A stretch of DNA of 64,000 nucleotides, from positions 1-64,000 of the forward strand of contig NZ_WTYT01000006.1 in assembly GCF_009827595.1 (NCBI RefSeq), given 5' to 3'. This DNA comes from Altericroceibacterium endophyticum. Its GTDB lineage: Bacteria > Pseudomonadota > Alphaproteobacteria > Sphingomonadales > Sphingomonadaceae. Shown here piece by piece: positions 53,051 through 61,626 of this stretch (position 1 is its first letter; each line of letters begins with the position of its first letter). The notes beneath the pieces are model-generated. The model worked only from the letters and a program-made list of their open reading frames with translations, was not told the DNA's origin and did not search any database. The position numbers were made by a program, and so were the translations under genes.

Positions 53051-53052
53051 TC

Positions 53053-54111
53053 GTGACGGCGACCCTGCAAATGGAAGCGGCCAGCCCTGATGCCGCATCA
53101 TCGCTCGCCCTGCCGCAGCCTTATCTGCTGTTTCTGGGCGATGTGACGGAGGAGAATTATGCCAAAACCGCATTCGGGCTGGCCGATTGGGCACCCGAAC
53201 TGTGCGTGGGTGAATGGTCCTTGGGCGAGACCGGAGTATCCACCGGCCTTCCGCGTCTGAGCGCCGCTCAGGCGGCTTCAGCCGGCGCGAAATCGCTGTT
53301 GATCGGTGTCGCCAATCTCGGCGGCGTGCTGCCCGAAAGCTGGCAAGCCGCGCTGGTCGATGCGATGGAGGCCGGGCTCGACATTGTCAGCGGACTGCAT
53401 GTGCGGCTCGGCGATGTGCCCGCCCTGGCCGAGACCGCCAGAAAAACCGGCCGCAAATTGATCGACATTCGCGTGCCTCCCGCAGAGATCCCGGTGGGCA
53501 ATGGGCGCAAACGCACCGGCAAACGATTGCTGACCGTCGGCACCGATTGTGCGCTGGGCAAGAAATATACCGCCCTCGCCATCCATCGCGCCTTTCAGCG
53601 CAAGGGCATCGCTGCCGATTTCCGCGCGACGGGACAAACCGGCATCATGATCGCGGGCGGCGGCATACCGATGGATGCCGTTGTATCAGATTTCGAATCT
53701 GGCGCCGCTGAGATGCTCAGCCCTGACAATACGGCCGCCCATTGGGATGTGATTGAGGGGCAGGGTTCGCTGTTCAATCCCTCCTATGCCGCCGTATCAC
53801 TCGGCCTGCTGCATGGCAGTCAGCCGGACGTATTCATCGTATGCCACGACCCGACGCGAAAGAAGATCATCGGGCTGGACGGCTTCGCCCTGCCCTCCAT
53901 CGCGGAGGTGATCGACCTTACCGTACAGCTGGGCCGTCTCACCAATCCCGATATTCGCTGTGCCGGGGTCAGCCTGAACACCTCCCGGCTTTCTTTCGAT
54001 GAAGCCCAGGCCTTGTTCGCGTCAGAGGCCGCAAGTCTGGGCCTGCCAGTCGCGGACCCAGTGCGCGGCGGGGCGCCGTTTGAAACACTTGTGAATAATT
54101 GCCTGAAATGA
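53053..54111 (+). CDS. dgcN: DgcN-type N-acetyltransferase (DUF1611)
   Basis: A 352-residue protein. The Rossmann-like first half has LLIGVANLGGVLPESW (83-98), and the second half holds the P-loop-like VGTDCALGKKYTALA (162-176), then ATGQTGIMIAGGGIPMDAVV and VIEGQGSLFNPSY. DUF1611 proteins with this layout include DgcN, which acetylates D-glutamate with acetyl-CoA. It starts with GTG 2 bases after the receptor stop. The partner DgcA-type gene is at 49605; the two are separated by the receptor, unlike the adjacent pair in described systems. Confidence 0.85.
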   Translation: MTATLQMEAASPDAASSLALPQPYLLFLGDVTEENYAKTAFGLADWAPELCVGEWSLGETGVSTGLPRLSAAQAASAGAKSLLIGVANLGGVLPESWQAALVDAMEAGLDIVSGLHVRLGDVPALAETARKTGRKLIDIRVPPAEIPVGNGRKRTGKRLLTVGTDCALGKKYTALAIHRAFQRKGIAADFRATGQTGIMIAGGGIPMDAVVSDFESGAAEMLSPDNTAAHWDVIEGQGSLFNPSYAAVSLGLLHGSQPDVFIVCHDPTRKKIIGLDGFALPSIAEVIDLTVQLGRLTNPDIRCAGVSLNTSRLSFDEAQALFASEAASLGLPVADPVRGGAPFETLVNNCLK

Positions 54112-55274
54112 GCGGCACGCAGGCACAGCAACGCGGAACATGGTTTCAGCGATTCCTGTTGCCTGCCTTCGCCATGAAAGGCGTCATTATCGGTGGCGGC
54201 TACGCAACCGGCCGGGAATTGACCGAATACTTCCTGAGCCAGGGACCAGTGGGCGGGCTGCTGGCGATGCTGGTCGCAACGATATTGTGGAGCGTGGTCG
54301 CAGCGCTGACCTTCGCCTTTGCGCATGCCGTGGGCGCCTATGATTATCGCACATTCATGGATCGCTTGCTGGGCCGCGGGGCGATCATATTCGAACTGTG
54401 CTATGTGCTGTTTTCCGTCTTGCTGCTGGCGGTATTCGGCGCCGCAGCCGGGGAAATCGGGCAAAGCCTGTTCGGCCTGCCGAACGTGGTTGGAACATTG
54501 GCGCTCGCTGCGCTGATCGCGGTAATCGCTGGCTTGGGTGAAAGCGCGGTGGAGATGATGTTCAAATTCATCTCACCCATTCTATACGCGGTTTATGCAA
54601 TATTCCTGATCCTCGCCATCAGCCGCTTCGGCGATCGGATCGCGGAATCCTTCGCCGCCGGAATTGTGGGGCCGCAATGGCCGGTTCTGGGGGCAACCTA
54701 CGGCATCTATAACATCGTCACCGCCATCATGATCCTGCCGGTTCTGCGCCACATTACATCACGCCGGAACGCGGTGATCGCGGGTGCGATTGCAGGACCG
54801 CTGGCCATGGCTCCGGCGCTCGCCTTTACGGTGGCAATGGTGGCGTTCTACCCAATCATCCTGAACGAAACGCTGCCATCGGACTTCCTGTTGCAACGGA
54901 TAAACAGCCCGGCCTTCCGCATCGTGTTCCAGCTGATGGTCATGGGCGCTTTGCTGGAAAGCGGCGTGGGCGTCATTCACGCTCTGAATGAACGTGCCGC
55001 CAATCTCTATGCCCGCCGCCACGATGCAGCCATGCCGCATCGCTGGTTCCGGCCAGTAACCACGATTTGCGTTCTTGCCGCCTGCATGTTCGTGGCCAAT
55101 GCCATCGGGCTGGTCACGCTGATTGCCTCAGGATACCGCCTGATGGCCCTGATATTTCTGCTGAGTTTCGTCCTGCCGCTGCTGACGATCGGTAGTGCGA
55201 GAATTTTTCGCCGCAACGCGGCTCCCACATCTCACGACGACATGCCGCGCGCATCGCTGCAGCCACCACGCTGA
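54108..55274 (+). CDS. YkvI-type membrane carrier
   Basis: A 388-residue membrane protein of about ten segments. It starts at ATG 54108, which overlaps the DgcN stop (ATGA). The first helix has PAFAMKGVIIGGGYATGRELTEYFL, where Gly-rich unwound helices of the LeuT-fold type are typical (APC superfamily). Relatives annotated YkvI are suspected amino-acid carriers. In this cluster it would import glutamate, a dipeptide or an N-acyl amino acid across the inner membrane. Substrate not established. Confidence 0.85.
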   Translation: MSGTQAQQRGTWFQRFLLPAFAMKGVIIGGGYATGRELTEYFLSQGPVGGLLAMLVATILWSVVAALTFAFAHAVGAYDYRTFMDRLLGRGAIIFELCYVLFSVLLLAVFGAAAGEIGQSLFGLPNVVGTLALAALIAVIAGLGESAVEMMFKFISPILYAVYAIFLILAISRFGDRIAESFAAGIVGPQWPVLGATYGIYNIVTAIMILPVLRHITSRRNAVIAGAIAGPLAMAPALAFTVAMVAFYPIILNETLPSDFLLQRINSPAFRIVFQLMVMGALLESGVGVIHALNERAANLYARRHDAAMPHRWFRPVTTICVLAACMFVANAIGLVTLIASGYRLMALIFLLSFVLPLLTIGSARIFRRNAAPTSHDDMPRASLQPPR

Positions 55275-55287
55275 AAGGGAATTCCAC

Positions 55288-56493
55288 ATGATCGCACGAA
55301 GCCTCCTGATTGCCCCCCTCGCCTTGCTGGCTGGCTGCACGCATCTTGCCTCCGATAATGTCGACAGCCCGATGGATGTGCATCGCAATTTGCTGGTGCT
55401 CGACACGCATCTCGATACGCCGATCAATTTCGGGCGAGAGGGGTGGGATTTCGCAGCGTCGCATACGCTCGCCAATGATATTGCGCAGGTCGATCTGGGC
55501 CGGATGGCACAGGGCAATCTCGATGGCGGCTTCTTCGTGATCTATACCGCGCAGGGACCGTTGACGCCGCAAGGCTATGAAGACGCCCTTCAATTCGCGC
55601 GTGAGCGTTCGGACACAATCGATCGCGAAATGGCGCGTCATCCCGCGATGATCGGCACCGCCACCAGCGCAGCAGAAGCGCAGCGGCTGAATGATGCAGG
55701 CAAGCTGATTGCCCTGAAGAGCATCGAAAACAGCTATCCACTGGGGGAAGATCTCTCACTGCTGAAGGAATTCAGACAGCGCGGCGTCAGCATGGCCGGG
55801 CCGGTTCATTCGGCCAATAATCAATTTGCAGATTCCGCCACCGACACGCCCCGCTGGAACGGTCTCAGCCCGCTGGGACAAAAATGGGTGGCAGAAATGA
55901 ACCGGCTGGGCATGGTGATCGACGCCAGCCATGCCTCCGACGCGGCATTTGATCAAATGCTGGAATTGTCGCAGGCGCCGATTATCCTGTCCCACAGTTC
56001 ACCGCGCTGGGCCTTTGACCATCCCCGCAATCTGGATGACACCCGCATCCGAAAACTGGCGGAGCACAATGGCGCCATCTGCATGTCGACGATTTATATG
56101 AGCGACATGCACCTGACAGATGAACGCGCCGAATTGTTCGACCGCTATGAACAGATTGCCGAACTCTCGGCAGCCGAGCAAGCAGATCTGATCCGCCGCT
56201 GGCGCGCGCTGGATCAGACTGATCCGATGTGGTCGATCGATTTTGATCGATATATGGAAGCCGCACTGCACCTGATTGAAGTGGCCGGCGTCGATCACGT
56301 TTGTTTCGGCGCGGACTGGGATGGCGGCGGCGGGATCAAGGGAATGATGGATATCTCCGCCTTGCCGATGCTGACCGCCCGCCTGCTGGAAGCTGGCTAT
56401 ACACCCGAACAGATCGGCCAGATGACAAGCGGCAATGTGCTGCGCATCATGCGCGCGGCGGAGGCAACAGCAAATGTGACGGAGGCGAATTAA
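55288..56493 (+). CDS. Membrane dipeptidase (M19 family), lipoprotein
   Basis: A 401-residue renal-dipeptidase-type zinc hydrolase. A lipoprotein signal (LALLAGCTHLAS, Cys at about 14) puts it in the periplasm. Metal ligands are in VLDTHLDTP (HxD, near 38), Glu in LKSIENSYPL (bridging), and His in MVIDASHASD and ILSHSSPRWAF. M19 enzymes cleave dipeptides and accept D-residues at the C-terminal position. It starts 13 bp after the carrier. Together with the beta-lactamase-like hydrolase, it would release D-glutamate or D-alanine from peptides. ATG 55288 is chosen since the signal begins there. Confidence 0.92.
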   Translation: MIARSLLIAPLALLAGCTHLASDNVDSPMDVHRNLLVLDTHLDTPINFGREGWDFAASHTLANDIAQVDLGRMAQGNLDGGFFVIYTAQGPLTPQGYEDALQFARERSDTIDREMARHPAMIGTATSAAEAQRLNDAGKLIALKSIENSYPLGEDLSLLKEFRQRGVSMAGPVHSANNQFADSATDTPRWNGLSPLGQKWVAEMNRLGMVIDASHASDAAFDQMLELSQAPIILSHSSPRWAFDHPRNLDDTRIRKLAEHNGAICMSTIYMSDMHLTDERAELFDRYEQIAELSAAEQADLIRRWRALDQTDPMWSIDFDRYMEAALHLIEVAGVDHVCFGADWDGGGGIKGMMDISALPMLTARLLEAGYTPEQIGQMTSGNVLRIMRAAEATANVTEAN

Positions 56494-56504
56494 GCGCCCT
56501 CTCT

Positions 56505-56570
56505 ATTTGGCTTAGCCTGCGGGGCGAGCGACTGCCTCCAGCGGCGCCGTCTCACAGCGCTAAGCCAAAT
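56505..56570. terminator. Inverted repeat between convergent genes
   Basis: ATTTGGCTTAG (56505-56515) and CTAAGCCAAAT (56560-56570) are perfect inverted copies around a 44-nt GC-rich loop with its own short stems. It lies between the dipeptidase stop (+) and hydrolase stop (-, 56583). AT-rich ends on both arms could serve as U-tracts in either direction. Confidence 0.55.
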
Positions 56571-56582
56571 GCAGAATGTCCA

Positions 56583-57566
56583 TCACCAGCCTTTTGTTTC
56601 AGTCGTCCAGTCACCCGTACAAAAGCGGCAATCCTCGGCCAGGAAGGCCGCCGCTGCTTGCTGATTGCCCTTCAGCTGCCAGGCCAGCCACTCCACAGCA
56701 AAGGCTGCCCATGCGCCGCCATTTTCCATCATAAACGTGCCCCCGTGGCCAACTGGCATGCTGCCCAGCACAACCGGAACATGCTCGATCCGCCGGTAAT
56801 CATCGGTGCCATTGGGCCATGCAATATCACTCGGTCCTCCCAGCACATAGGCCACCGGAGTATGGAGTTTAAGGAGGTCCTGCTTGTCGATCTTCACACC
56901 GCTCCGGCCGCTGCCCGGGCGATTATAGACCCCGCTGCCAAACGCCATCACAGTGCCAATCCGTGGATCTGCGCCGGCCTGCAGAGCCTGAAGCCCGCCG
57001 CAGCTATGCCCCATCACCGCCACGCGATCAGTGTCGACATGGCCGTAAAGCGCATTTTCGGGATCTGTATTCAACGCATGGGCTACATCAATGCCTGCCA
57101 ACAGACCCGCCGCGCTGGTTTCATCTGGCTGGGGTTTGTCCGGCTGCGACCGCATATCCATGCGCATGGACGGCAGTGTGCCCGAAGTCGGCAGCTCCTT
57201 CGCCGGGCGGCCATTGGCGATCACCAGATAGCCATGACTGGCAATTTCTCGCAAAAAATGGCTGGCACTCAGCCCATTATCGCGGCACCCGCCATTACCC
57301 CACAGCACCACCGGCAGCGGCTGATCTGGCAGGATGTGCGGGCGGTAGAATGTGTAGCCGGGCGCTTGTGGCAATGCCTGCGCGATGCCGCTCCATCGCC
57401 CGGTTCCGGCCGGGGAGCCAATCTGACCGGTTAGCGCAGTCTGGGCGGTTGCCACACCGTTAAATCCAGTGGCTTCATCGGCGCTGGCCGGCGGCATGGT
57501 GCAGGCGGCAGTTCCGCTCAGACATAGCAGGCCGAGCAGCTGCAAAGCTGTGCGTTTCGCGTTCAT
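56583..57566 (-). CDS. Secreted alpha/beta hydrolase
   Basis: A 327-residue protein with a signal or lipoprotein leader (LLGLLCLSGTAACTMPP, Cys near 22). The nucleophile elbow is MGHSCGGLQALQAG (Ser near 193), with the oxyanion WGNGGCRDN and the His in MPVGHGGTFMM. It resembles dienelactone-hydrolase and polyester-hydrolase-like families. The start overlaps the preceding CocE gene stop (ATGA), so it is the last gene of the right-hand operon. Substrate unknown; a secreted esterase is likely. Confidence 0.85.
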   Translation of the reverse strand: MNAKRTALQLLGLLCLSGTAACTMPPASADEATGFNGVATAQTALTGQIGSPAGTGRWSGIAQALPQAPGYTFYRPHILPDQPLPVVLWGNGGCRDNGLSASHFLREIASHGYLVIANGRPAKELPTSGTLPSMRMDMRSQPDKPQPDETSAAGLLAGIDVAHALNTDPENALYGHVDTDRVAVMGHSCGGLQALQAGADPRIGTVMAFGSGVYNRPGSGRSGVKIDKQDLLKLHTPVAYVLGGPSDIAWPNGTDDYRRIEHVPVVLGSMPVGHGGTFMMENGGAWAAFAVEWLAWQLKGNQQAAAAFLAEDCRFCTGDWTTETKGW

Positions 57567-59311
57567 TCATCCCGCCCCTTCATGTCGCTTGGGCGGGCCA
57601 ATGGCAGATCAAGGCGTGACCCGGTTTCCCAGCCATAATGGACCGCTATCTTCGGCGGCGGATTCTGCACCAAGTCGGCGAGGTTGCGCTGGCGCGGATC
57701 GGCTCCAGTCACCAGGAAGCGCAGCCTGTGACCCGGCAAGACCCGGTGCGCGAGCGGCATCATGGCAATCGAAAGCATCGCCGTTTCACCCGCACCCAGC
57801 GGCATGACATCAGCCTCCCGTCCCGAATGCCAGGGCAGCCCCATCGTGTCCCACGGGGCGGCGGATGTTTTGCGGTGCGAAACCTTGAGCCGCCCGAACG
57901 ACACGACTTCCACCGCGCCATCGCTCCCCACATCTTCCAGATAGACGAACACATCGGCATCCGGCCGGTCCACGCTGATCGCGATATTGGCGACGGGATA
58001 GCCGAGCAGATCAAGAGCGGCGCTGGCAGGTGCGCTGTCAAAGGTCACGCCGTGATCATCGAGCGAAGGCGGCCAGAAGGGAAAATACGCATCATCGGCG
58101 ATGTCGTAATCAACCGCAAAACCGGCGCTGCCACTATTAACGGGACGCGGGGCGAGCAGATTGCCGCCCTGCTGACCGAGATAATAGGTCAGCGTGTCAC
58201 TGGCAGAACCGGGAACGGTATCCGTTTCAATATAGGTGCCGCCATCGGCGCCATCATCGTGCCAGTAGGTAACGCGCGGCTCATCGGTGAAGCCATTATC
58301 CTCACCCTTCAGATAATGGTCGAAATAGCGGGTTATCTGTCCGGTGAAGTCATAATCCTTCGGCGTCTGGCAATGGCTGCCCGGGCCGACGAGCAGTTTG
58401 CTGTCCAGATTTTCCGCAGCGACGAGGATGTGGCTCGTCGGCTCATCCTTCCAATTGCTCCACAAATAGGTCGCAATCCCGGCTTGCTTGATGGTTTGCG
58501 CATATTGCCAGATCGCCGCTTCCTGCCAGAAGGCATTGCCGGTCAGTGCACTGATGCTGTCGCGGTAGGGCATGCCGTACCACAGCCCGGCCATGGACGT
58601 GTTTTCGGCATGCATCGCCACCGCTTCGCGCAGCAGAGCGCCATTGCTGTCCGCATCCACCGGTACGCTGGCCAGATCATCGGAAAGCGGTTCATCCGGG
58701 CGCGTGTTGAATTGCGCGGTGATCCCGCCCCGGCGCACGAATTCATATTTGTCCCAATCGGTGGCGCCAGTAAAAATCGCCTTCAGCGCCCGGGGTGCCG
58801 TGCTGGCCGTATGCATCGTCGTTCCGCCAAGATAGGAACAGCCCACCATGCCGACCTTGCCGCTCGACCATGGTTGCCGGGCGAGCCATTCCACCAGATC
58901 ATGCCCGTCCTGCGCCTCTGTCCGGTCCTGAAAGCCGCGGCGCGAACCGAAACTTGCGCCCTTGCCGCGAATATCCGCAACCGCCACAATATAGCCCGCA
59001 CGCAGCAAGCTGCGAAGCGCCAGCCCGTCCTCGAGAGCGGTCTCATGGACCTTGCCCTCTTCATCGGTGTAGCGCGCGCGATAGGGGGTGAAGACAAAGA
59101 TCGTCGGCAGCTTGTCCGTTTCCACGCCATCCCCATCAGCGGGGCGATAGACATTCATGGCCAGACGTGTGCCGTCACGCACCGGCACATAGAGCGATTC
59201 CCGCTGATAATCGGGATAATCCTGCGCCAGCGCCGGAACAGACAATGCAGGCACCGTCATGACTGTACAGGCAAGCGCCGCGCTCATGGTGCGAAAGGGC
59301 CGTGTCAGCAT
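57563..59311 (-). CDS. Secreted CocE/NonD-family hydrolase
   Basis: A protein of 582 residues from the ATG at 59311, which opens a signal peptide (SAALACTVMTVPALSVPALAQD). It has an alpha/beta hydrolase core with VGMVGCSYLGGTTMH (nucleophile Ser), VADIRGKGASFGSRRGFQD, and LLVGPGSHCQTPKDYDF with the His. The C-terminal 200 residues form the beta-sandwich X-Pro dipeptidyl-peptidase domain (VTGADPRQRNLADL). Relatives include cocaine esterase, glutaryl-7-ACA acylase and alpha-amino-acid ester hydrolase. It probably cleaves an ester or amide before uptake. 97 bp separate it from the CoA-transferase gene upstream. Confidence 0.88.
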   Translation of the reverse strand: MLTRPFRTMSAALACTVMTVPALSVPALAQDYPDYQRESLYVPVRDGTRLAMNVYRPADGDGVETDKLPTIFVFTPYRARYTDEEGKVHETALEDGLALRSLLRAGYIVAVADIRGKGASFGSRRGFQDRTEAQDGHDLVEWLARQPWSSGKVGMVGCSYLGGTTMHTASTAPRALKAIFTGATDWDKYEFVRRGGITAQFNTRPDEPLSDDLASVPVDADSNGALLREAVAMHAENTSMAGLWYGMPYRDSISALTGNAFWQEAAIWQYAQTIKQAGIATYLWSNWKDEPTSHILVAAENLDSKLLVGPGSHCQTPKDYDFTGQITRYFDHYLKGEDNGFTDEPRVTYWHDDGADGGTYIETDTVPGSASDTLTYYLGQQGGNLLAPRPVNSGSAGFAVDYDIADDAYFPFWPPSLDDHGVTFDSAPASAALDLLGYPVANIAISVDRPDADVFVYLEDVGSDGAVEVVSFGRLKVSHRKTSAAPWDTMGLPWHSGREADVMPLGAGETAMLSIAMMPLAHRVLPGHRLRFLVTGADPRQRNLADLVQNPPPKIAVHYGWETGSRLDLPLARPSDMKGRDE

Positions 59312-59407
59312 TATTCTCTCTCCCAGCGCAAATGCTTCTTTGGGCGGCATTTGCTTCCATAGAAAACGTCCCCGGCGAAACGGCCGACGACATGTCTGTC
59401 ATTCATC

Positions 59408-60580
59408 TCAGGCGTCAGCCCGCGCATCCTCTCGCGCCAGCCAGGCCAGAATTTCTTCGCGGTTTTCGTCCTTGCGCGGCGGGGGAACATCGGTGCCCGG
59501 CCCGTCCGGCGTCATGCGAAAACCAGCATTGGGCACCGCGACCTTGCCCTCCACCGGCAGACCCGGAATATCGATGTCGAGGAGCGCCCCGGGGCCGCTC
59601 AGCGCGGCAGCTTCATCCACCCGGCGGATCATCCCGCAGGGAATGCCCACTTCGCTGAGTTCACGCTCCCATTCTTCCGCCGTGCGGGTGCGGAAAATGT
59701 CGGCGAGCTGGCCATGCATGGCGTCGAAATTGGCACGCCTTGCGTCAGGTGTGCAGAAACGCTCATCATCGAGCCATTCCTCCGTGCCCATGAAACGGGC
59801 CAGCGCCGCAAACTGATTTTCCTGCACCACCCCCAGAGAGATGTGCCGCTGGTCGGATGTTTCGAACAGGCCAGCAGTCGGCAATTCACTATAGCCCGTA
59901 TTGCCAAGCCGTTTCAGCGTATCGCCAGTAACGAGGAAAGGCGTAAGCGCGCTGGTCATGAAGGCCATGCTGGCATCCAGCATCGACACATCGATAAAGG
60001 CACCCTCGCCGCTTTTTTCGCGGCGGAGCAGCGCGCCGAGGATAGCCATGGCCGCGGTTTGTCCGGTAAGCGTGTCGACCATCGGGAAGCCCACCCGCAC
60101 CGGCGGGTCACCCTCCGCACCGCTCAGCATCATCATACCGCTGGTCGCCTGCACGATATTGTCGATGGCAGGCCAGTCGCGCTGCGGACTGTCCTGCCCA
60201 TAGCCGCTGACCGAACAGAAGATGATACTGGGATTGATTTCGCGGATCTCTTCATAGCCAAAGCCAAGCCGCCCGATCACGCCGGGGCGGAAATTTTCCA
60301 GCAGCACGTCACTCTTCTCGACAATGCTGCGGGCGATGGCCTTCTCGTCCGGGTCTTTGAGGTCGAGCGCAATGCTCTTCTTGCCGATGTTGGCCGCAAT
60401 AAAGGCCGGGCTCATCCCGTCAAAATCGCGATTGGAACCATAATTGCGGAACTGATCGCCGCTTTTCGATTCGATCTTGATTACCTCTGCCCCCATCAGG
60501 CGCAGCAAGTGGCTGGCAAATGGTCCCGCCATCACATGGCTGAAATCGGCTACCCGGAATCCGGTTAGCGGCTGCGTCAT
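59408..60580 (-). CDS. CaiB/BaiF-family (family III) CoA-transferase, copy 1
   Basis: A 390-residue CoA-transferase. N-terminal: FRVADFSHVMAGPFASHLLRLMGAEVIKIES (CoA-binding entry), then ALDLKDPDEK, SDVLLENFRPGVIGRLG, and IDNIVQATSGMMMLSG around the catalytic Asp region. Family III enzymes move CoA between carboxylic acids through an aspartyl-CoA intermediate. The start overlaps the DctP gene stop (ATGA). A second member sits at the right edge, so two acids may be activated in turn. Substrate unknown. Confidence 0.9.
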   Translation of the reverse strand: MTQPLTGFRVADFSHVMAGPFASHLLRLMGAEVIKIESKSGDQFRNYGSNRDFDGMSPAFIAANIGKKSIALDLKDPDEKAIARSIVEKSDVLLENFRPGVIGRLGFGYEEIREINPSIIFCSVSGYGQDSPQRDWPAIDNIVQATSGMMMLSGAEGDPPVRVGFPMVDTLTGQTAAMAILGALLRREKSGEGAFIDVSMLDASMAFMTSALTPFLVTGDTLKRLGNTGYSELPTAGLFETSDQRHISLGVVQENQFAALARFMGTEEWLDDERFCTPDARRANFDAMHGQLADIFRTRTAEEWERELSEVGIPCGMIRRVDEAAALSGPGALLDIDIPGLPVEGKVAVPNAGFRMTPDGPGTDVPPPRKDENREEILAWLAREDARADA

Positions 60581-61626
60581 GTGTCGTCCCCTTCACATCG
60601 AACCTCATCCCGCGCGGCAATACTGTTTCGCGCCACGCGATAGGCTTCGATACCGTCAATTCCAAAGCGTTCGAGATCACGGGCATTGGCCTGCCCGTCC
60701 CTCAGATACAGCTCGTCAAAATGTTGCTGATCTGCGGCTGAGGCAGGCGACCAGGTAATGATTCCCTCCCCCGCTTCGCGTCCGATCTGTTCCGACTGGC
60801 GGATTTCATCAGCCAGTGCCGCTTCCCAAACAGGCTTGCTGCGCTCAAGCAATGCGCGCTGCTGCGCGCTAAGCGAATTCCAGCGCTGCTTTCCCATGGC
60901 ACGCGCGGGATAGGCACCGCGCGGCACTTTCAGCTCGTAAAAATAGCCGGCTACTTCAGTCAGGTGGAGTGCGCGCAGGGTGTCCGGCGGAGCGATCACG
61001 CCATCAATGACGCCCTTGGCCATGGCCGAATAAACCTCGCCCATTGGCATATTGACCGGATCGACTCCCAGTTCGCTCAGTACGCCGAGCAATTCTGTGG
61101 GCGCGCGAATACGCAGGCCCTTGAGATCGTTCAGACTGGTAATCTGACGGCCCCGCGTAACAATACCGGGAAGCAGCCCGCCCTGCACTGCCAGCACTTC
61201 CAGCCCCTTCAGCTCCTCACCGAATTGGGGGATACTGGCGGCCATGCAGCGATACAGTGCCGTCTGACTTTCGATCGAATCCGCACCGCTGTAAAAACCG
61301 GTCTGCGTGCGCAGCAAATGGGTGCCGCCACGTACATAAATCGGCGTGATCAGGCCAATGTCGGCAACGCCGTGGCGCAGCTCCTCCATCGACATATCAG
61401 CCGATAGCAATGAACCGGACCAGACCGGACGGATAATTAGCGTACCGCCGCTTTCCCGTTCAACGAAATCCATCCAGCGCTGATCCGCCAGACTGAACGG
61501 GTGGGACGGCGGATAGGGCGTTGCATAGGTCAGTTCCGTCACCCCTTCGGGAAGCGGACGCGCGCATCCTGCCAGCAGTGCAGTGGCCACCAATAGCGCG
61601 GCAAAAGGCTTCGCAAACACCCTCAT
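60577..61626 (-). CDS. TRAP-type substrate-binding lipoprotein (DctP family), orphan
   Basis: A 349-residue solute-binding protein. Lipoprotein signal LATALLAGCARP (Cys near 21). The DctP body has TYATPYPPSHPFSLADQRWM, then LKGLRIRAPTELLGVLSELG (with the conserved Arg that holds the substrate carboxylate), and VNMPMGEVYSAMAKGVIDG. No membrane components (DctQ/DctM) occur in the window; they may lie beyond the edge, or it may work with another transporter. The ligand is then an organic acid. It is coupled on both sides by ATGA overlaps. Confidence 0.88.
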   Translation of the reverse strand: MRVFAKPFAALLVATALLAGCARPLPEGVTELTYATPYPPSHPFSLADQRWMDFVERESGGTLIIRPVWSGSLLSADMSMEELRHGVADIGLITPIYVRGGTHLLRTQTGFYSGADSIESQTALYRCMAASIPQFGEELKGLEVLAVQGGLLPGIVTRGRQITSLNDLKGLRIRAPTELLGVLSELGVDPVNMPMGEVYSAMAKGVIDGVIAPPDTLRALHLTEVAGYFYELKVPRGAYPARAMGKQRWNSLSAQQRALLERSKPVWEAALADEIRQSEQIGREAGEGIITWSPASAADQQHFDELYLRDGQANARDLERFGIDGIEAYRVARNSIAARDEVRCEGDDT

